Source: Nanobdellati archaeon (GTDB lineage: Archaea; EX4484-52; JAADEF01). Taken from it: 9,739 bases of DNA. Location: positions 1 through 9,739 of the forward strand of contig WAOB01000069.1 of NCBI GenBank assembly GCA_015521505.1, read 5' to 3'. The notes below the pieces were generated by a model, which saw only the letters and a program-made list of their open reading frames with translations, ran no database searches and had not been told where the DNA came from. A program made the position numbers and the translations under genes. Shown in pieces: positions 6,713-9,739 of this stretch; position 1 is the stretch's first letter; every line of letters starts with the position of its first letter.

Positions 6713-7858
6713 ATGGTTAAAATCGTTCTCTTTGATGACTATGATTTCAATTTTAAAGACATTGAAGAGGAAATCTTCTATAGAGAATATGCCATTGATT
6801 CACATCTGAATAATTATCTCATGAACCAGATGAAATATTCTTCTTTGCTTTTGCAAGAATCCGCTTCACATCTATTAATAACTCCAGGCAAATATGTTAG
6901 ATCAAAACTTTATTCTTTTGGTTGTGATGAAATAGGCAAAGAATGGAGTGAAGACGAGAATTTAGATAATGCTGTGTCTTTAGAACTTCTTCATGTATCG
7001 ACTCTTATTCATGATGATATCATTGATAATGATATCAAAAGAAGAGGAACTACAACAGTTAATGTAGAATATGGAGAGGATGTGGCAATTCTTTCAGGAA
7101 ATGTTTTGCTTGCAGAAGCAATTTCTTTATCATCGTATAAGGACCAGATATTGTCTCTTTATAAGGACATTAACGATGGACAATGTTTAGAGATAGAGCT
7201 AAGAGATATAATGCTATCAGGAAATAAATCTAACCTTCTTGATTTTTATGAAAATGTTGTTGTTAACAAAACAGCAAAATTTATTGGATGTTCTTTGTCT
7301 TTGCCTTCTAAAGATGTATCTCAAGAGAAATATCTTGTTTTGAAACATCTAGGAACCCTTCTAGGGTTCTTATACCAAGTTCATAATGATGTTAAAGATT
7401 ATATAGAAAGCGGAGAGAGAGATGTCGGATCTGATTTAAAAGAGAAAAAACCCAGTATACTACATATTTTTGCTTATGAGCATGGAATTGATGTTTTTGG
7501 TATCTATGAGAAGGAATATGAGAAACACATAAGTTCTTCTCTTCGAAATTTGTATTATGACATGCTAAAAAAATTAGAAGATATATTTAAGGACAGAGAG
7601 ATTTTAAGAGACTCAATGAGACACCGCTTTGAAAAATTATATTACGAGTTGGATCAAAGAGCACATCAAAAATCTTTTGAAAAAGTATTTTCGGTTCTTA
7701 AATCCTCGGGAGTGTTTGGAGATGTTTATGCCTTCTACAAGGACAATAGAGAGATATTTTATGATGAGCTTAAACATTCTGTTAGAAATAAAAAAACACA
7801 CGATTTCCTGGTCTATTTGGAGAGCAAACTTTATAAGACCATGAATGAGGTTTTATAA
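6713..7858 (+). CDS. Polyprenyl (geranylgeranyl-type) diphosphate synthase
   Basis: This 381-residue class I isoprenyl synthase shows the family's motifs in order: PGKYVR (58-63), the first Asp-rich motif DDIID (101-105) after ELLHVSTLIH, RRG (110-112), GQ (156-157), KTA (186-188), the second Asp-rich motif as NDVKD (225-229), and DLKEKK (241-246). It would condense isopentenyl diphosphate units onto an allylic primer in the cytoplasm, for archaeal lipids or a polyprenyl glycan carrier. Small residues S96 and T97 just before the first motif favour a product of C20 or longer. Oddities are Asn225 in place of the usual first Asp of the second motif, and an extra charged helical stretch at about 265-320 that makes the protein longer than the usual 300-350. 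Product length cannot be fixed from sequence alone. Confidence 0.87.
   Translation: MVKIVLFDDYDFNFKDIEEEIFYREYAIDSHLNNYLMNQMKYSSLLLQESASHLLITPGKYVRSKLYSFGCDEIGKEWSEDENLDNAVSLELLHVSTLIHDDIIDNDIKRRGTTTVNVEYGEDVAILSGNVLLAEAISLSSYKDQILSLYKDINDGQCLEIELRDIMLSGNKSNLLDFYENVVVNKTAKFIGCSLSLPSKDVSQEKYLVLKHLGTLLGFLYQVHNDVKDYIESGERDVGSDLKEKKPSILHIFAYEHGIDVFGIYEKEYEKHISSSLRNLYYDMLKKLEDIFKDREILRDSMRHRFEKLYYELDQRAHQKSFEKVFSVLKSSGVFGDVYAFYKDNREIFYDELKHSVRNKKTHDFLVYLESKLYKTMNEVL
7790..7801 (-). terminator. Candidate terminator of Trm1, inside the polyprenyl synthase gene
   Basis: The minus strand reads GTGTGTTTTTTT, starting about 51 bases past the Trm1 stop and ending in T7. It is the mirror of the same 12-base motif at 7916-7927 on the plus strand. 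T7 tracts are plausible intrinsic archaeal terminators. Confidence 0.42.
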
Positions 7859-8950
7859 TAAACACTCTTTTAAAATTTCAAAAGGAGCATCTGTTATCAC
7901 AATATTACCTTTCATGTGTGTTTTTTTCATTCTATATCCTCTTTGTTCAATTTCTCTTTTTATTTCTTGAAAGGATTTTACAGGTTTTTTATAGTATTTT
8001 GTTATTTTCGGTAGTTCATAATATTTACCATCAGGTATTGAACTTTCATCAAATAGTCTTGTTAGAAGTTTTAAAGATGCTTTATCGATGTATTCTTTTC
8101 TTTTGCCTATTGATAAGCATTTTTTAATAAATTCTTCATTCTGTAGGCTTCCTTTCCATATTTTACCTATATATTTTTCTTCTTTAGGGCATTTAACAAA
8201 CTCTTTTTCTTGATTGTCTTTATATTGGATGTATTCCAGATTCTTTAGGTTTTCTTCTGCTTTCTTTTTGTGTTTGTCTACCATACCCATTACCTTAATA
8301 TAGTGTTTATGGGAAATACTCATCAAAGGAACAATACCTTTATCAAATTTCGCAAAGCACTCTACAATAACTTTCCAAGCAACCCTTAATGCCACCTCTC
8401 CTTTAGGGAAATAGTCTTTTCTATGCTCAACATTGTACCTTCTCAATGCAGTTCTTGGATATGTACCGGACAGGACAGCAGTATCTGTAAATGTGACCAT
8501 AAATAATCCTTTATTTGAAGTGCATCTTGCTAATGCTTCTAAATAATATGATGCAGAACCGAAAGGATCCAAATCAACAACATCGCCTTCAAATCTGTAT
8601 TGATGCATAAGTTCTGCAGCATCTTTTTGATATATTTCATAATTTTTTATGTTATTCTTTTTTACATTATCTTTTATCAACTTTATTGCATGTGGATTTA
8701 GGTCATTGAATATAACCTTTTCTACTCTCTTGTTTTCTAAATAGTATCTAATCCCTCTAATTCCGGATGCTGCCATAACATCTAAAACCTTTACTGTTCT
8801 TCCTGTAAGTGATGTAAATGTCTCTATTGCTAAGGAACTTATGTCTCTATTAATCTTCATCTCTGGATTATAGAAGACGATATCTGATTTTTTTATTTTA
8901 CCGGGAAATATTTGTATTTTTGCCAATCCTTCTTGTATGTTTTCTTTCAT
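7853..8950 (-). CDS. trm1: tRNA (guanine-26-N2)-dimethyltransferase Trm1
   Basis: This 365-residue protein is a Trm1-family enzyme, which uses S-adenosylmethionine to dimethylate N2 of G26 in tRNA. Seen motifs are FYNPEMKINRD (26-36), SAM-binding loop DVMAASGIRG (57-66), acidic FNDLNP (81-86), catalytic DLDPFGS (126-132) and TDTAVLSG (155-162). The C-terminal domain holds the tRNA-binding part with IGKIWKGSL (261-269). Two divergences stand out: the zinc-type cysteine pairs that many archaeal and eukaryotic Trm1 proteins carry before this segment are reduced to a single Cys254, and the His-Glu in the RYGA...HE...LR region reads GE (184-185). Start ATG 8950 has a TATA box about 25 bases upstream and no Shine-Dalgarno site, so it is probably leaderless. 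It shares its last codon and stop with the opposing synthase. Confidence 0.93.
   Translation of the reverse strand: MKENIQEGLAKIQIFPGKIKKSDIVFYNPEMKINRDISSLAIETFTSLTGRTVKVLDVMAASGIRGIRYYLENKRVEKVIFNDLNPHAIKLIKDNVKKNNIKNYEIYQKDAAELMHQYRFEGDVVDLDPFGSASYYLEALARCTSNKGLFMVTFTDTAVLSGTYPRTALRRYNVEHRKDYFPKGEVALRVAWKVIVECFAKFDKGIVPLMSISHKHYIKVMGMVDKHKKKAEENLKNLEYIQYKDNQEKEFVKCPKEEKYIGKIWKGSLQNEEFIKKCLSIGKRKEYIDKASLKLLTRLFDESSIPDGKYYELPKITKYYKKPVKSFQEIKREIEQRGYRMKKTHMKGNIVITDAPFEILKECLL
7916..7927 (+). terminator. Candidate terminator of the polyprenyl synthase, inside Trm1
   Basis: GTGTGTTTTTTT begins 57 bases past the synthase stop and ends in T7. With its inverted partner at 7790-7801 it brackets the shared stop codons almost symmetrically, which supports a paired terminator role. 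Confidence 0.42.
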
Positions 8951-8970
8951 GTTGTGGTTTTATAAAGAAA

Positions 8971-8978
8971 TATTTAAA
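8971..8978 (-). promoter_or_regulatory. TATA box of Trm1
   Basis: The minus strand reads TTTAAATA, matching the archaeal consensus, centred about 25 bases before the ATG at 8950. A closer TTTATAAA at 8959-8966 is too near the start to serve. Confidence 0.6.
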
Positions 8979-8999
8979 ACACTTTCCCATTAAATTTAA

Positions 9000-9008
9000 T
9001 TATATATA
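9000..9008 (+). promoter_or_regulatory. TATA box of the nucleotidyltransferase-like gene
   Basis: TTATATATA predicts a transcription start near 9030 and a leader of about 15 bases before the ATG at 9045. This argues against the in-frame ATG at 9015, which would lie upstream of the transcript's start. Confidence 0.4.
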
Positions 9009-9044
9009 CTACGTATGTTTATTATCTGTTTTTGTGTGGTTAGG

Positions 9045-9739
9045 ATGTCAAACCTATGTAAGAGACATTATAAGGACGTTTATTTACCTATTCCTCCTAA
9101 TCCTTTGGTTGATATAGATAATAAAGAATATTTTGAGGAAGTTATTAGATATAATGAAAAACTTTATATCTTATCACAACAGTATATTGGCAATATTTAT
9201 GGATATATAACTTACCTGATTCCTGTTTGTTTTTATACTGTTGGTAGTGATGGTAGGAAGGAAAAAGGTACAGATTCAAAGTTGGAGATAAAAGTAGTAT
9301 ATAGAGGAGAGAATCACCATTATTTATTTATAAAAGGAATGCTCTCAGAATTTATAAATATAAAGAACCATAGAGAGATATATGACATAACAGAGTATAA
9401 GAATTTGAAAGACGATACTTCTATTTTCCTTGCCTATGATAATCACAGACTGTTTTTTCCTTCTCGAGTATATGATTCCCTACTTGTTATGGGCGATGAA
9501 GAACTTGAGAGAGAAGTGTTGGACAAAGCACTACAGGAGATAAGAATATATTATAAGAAAATAAATAAATATATAAGAACAAGAATAAACAATTCAAAGA
9601 AAATTATTCTTACAGGTAAAAACAAAGTTAGAGGGAAAGAGATAGCGCATTTTGATATAGATAAAGGACTATTATTTTATTCTGGACAGGACAATTATAA
9701 TATATACTCTCTATCAACAAAAATAGGACATCTTAGGTT
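9045..9739 (+). CDS. Partial nucleotidyltransferase-like protein (N-terminal part)
   Basis: The frame is open from ATG 9045 to the right edge, giving 231 residues. Residues 66-83 (VGSDGRKEKGTDSKLEIK) resemble the GS-x-GR-x-E...D-x-D signature of polymerase-beta-type nucleotidyltransferases of the GlnD/DUF294 kind. A later FPSRVYDSLLVMGD (138-151) and a terminal K-x-GHLR resemble the P-x-R-x-x-D...GD and GxLRD-like segments of those proteins. If so, the protein would transfer a nucleotide to a protein or small molecule, but the expected D-x-D reads D77-S-K79, with E81 two residues on, so catalysis is uncertain. There is no signal peptide. An in-frame ATG at 9015 would add a hydrophobic decapeptide and is disfavoured by the promoter position. 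The family call is tentative. Confidence 0.55.
   Translation, partial: MSNLCKRHYKDVYLPIPPNPLVDIDNKEYFEEVIRYNEKLYILSQQYIGNIYGYITYLIPVCFYTVGSDGRKEKGTDSKLEIKVVYRGENHHYLFIKGMLSEFINIKNHREIYDITEYKNLKDDTSIFLAYDNHRLFFPSRVYDSLLVMGDEELEREVLDKALQEIRIYYKKINKYIRTRINNSKKIILTGKNKVRGKEIAHFDIDKGLLFYSGQDNYNIYSLSTKIGHLR

Noticed and set aside
7351..7371. An inverted repeat (AGGAACCC, 5-base loop, GGGTTCTT) inside the polyprenyl synthase gene
   Set aside because: It encodes an ordinary Leu/Gly repeat (LGTLLGFL) conserved for the protein; a short stem in coding sequence with no position relative to a gene end is likely coincidental.
9015..9044. In-frame upstream ATG for the nucleotidyltransferase-like gene
   Set aside because: It would add a Cys/Val-rich hydrophobic stretch (MFIICFCVVR) unlike the rest, and lies before the transcription start predicted from the TATA box at 9000-9008.
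415..9044. tRNA genes, CRISPR repeats or insertion-sequence ends in the spacers
   Set aside because: The spacers are 36-120 bases and hold only promoter-like AT-rich elements; no cloverleaf, direct-repeat array or terminal inverted repeats were found.

Overview
The window comes from an archaeon with a very AT-rich, tightly packed genome. The archaeal marks are an alpha-type NAC protein, a Trm1 tRNA (guanine-26) dimethyltransferase, a short-loop polyprenyl diphosphate synthase, an ArlI/PilB-like pilus ATPase, TATA-box promoters 25-30 bases before start codons, and mostly leaderless genes. Small gene size, split pilus platform genes and extreme compaction would fit a DPANN-type lineage, but that placement is inference. 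No tRNA, rRNA, CRISPR array or mobile element was seen.

Layout, left to right: (1) a membrane protein of the archaeal TctA/DUF112 type, minus strand, cut by the left edge; (2) NAC, plus strand; (3) a small zinc-ribbon membrane protein, minus strand; (4) a three-gene plus-strand operon for a type IV pilus/archaellum-like machine (secretion ATPase plus two T2SSF platform proteins); (5) an asparagine-synthetase-like protein, minus strand, with its signature active-site motifs altered; (6) a polyprenyl diphosphate synthase, plus strand; (7) Trm1, minus strand; (8) a nucleotidyltransferase-like protein, plus strand, cut by the right edge.

The architecture is notable. Apart from the operon, strands alternate strictly. 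The three tail-to-tail junctions have no spacer: stops overlap in CTAG (783-786), lie one base apart (4811/4813), or share TTATAA (7853-7858). Head-to-head spacers are about 36-120 bp and carry one promoter for each direction. Transcription must therefore end inside the opposing gene, and T-tracts placed symmetrically 50-65 bases beyond the stops at the third junction are candidate terminators.

Functionally, the pilus operon is a membrane assembly engine without a pilin or prepilin peptidase in view. The polyprenyl synthase would supply membrane lipid or glycan-carrier isoprenoid. NAC and Trm1 serve translation. The asparagine-synthetase-like protein is the most unusual gene: it keeps the two-domain fold but lacks the N-terminal Cys nucleophile, the canonical PP-loop and the conserved GGDE aspartate. 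No complete new multi-gene system is evident; the best leads are this pseudoenzyme candidate and the degenerate nucleotidyltransferase at the right edge.
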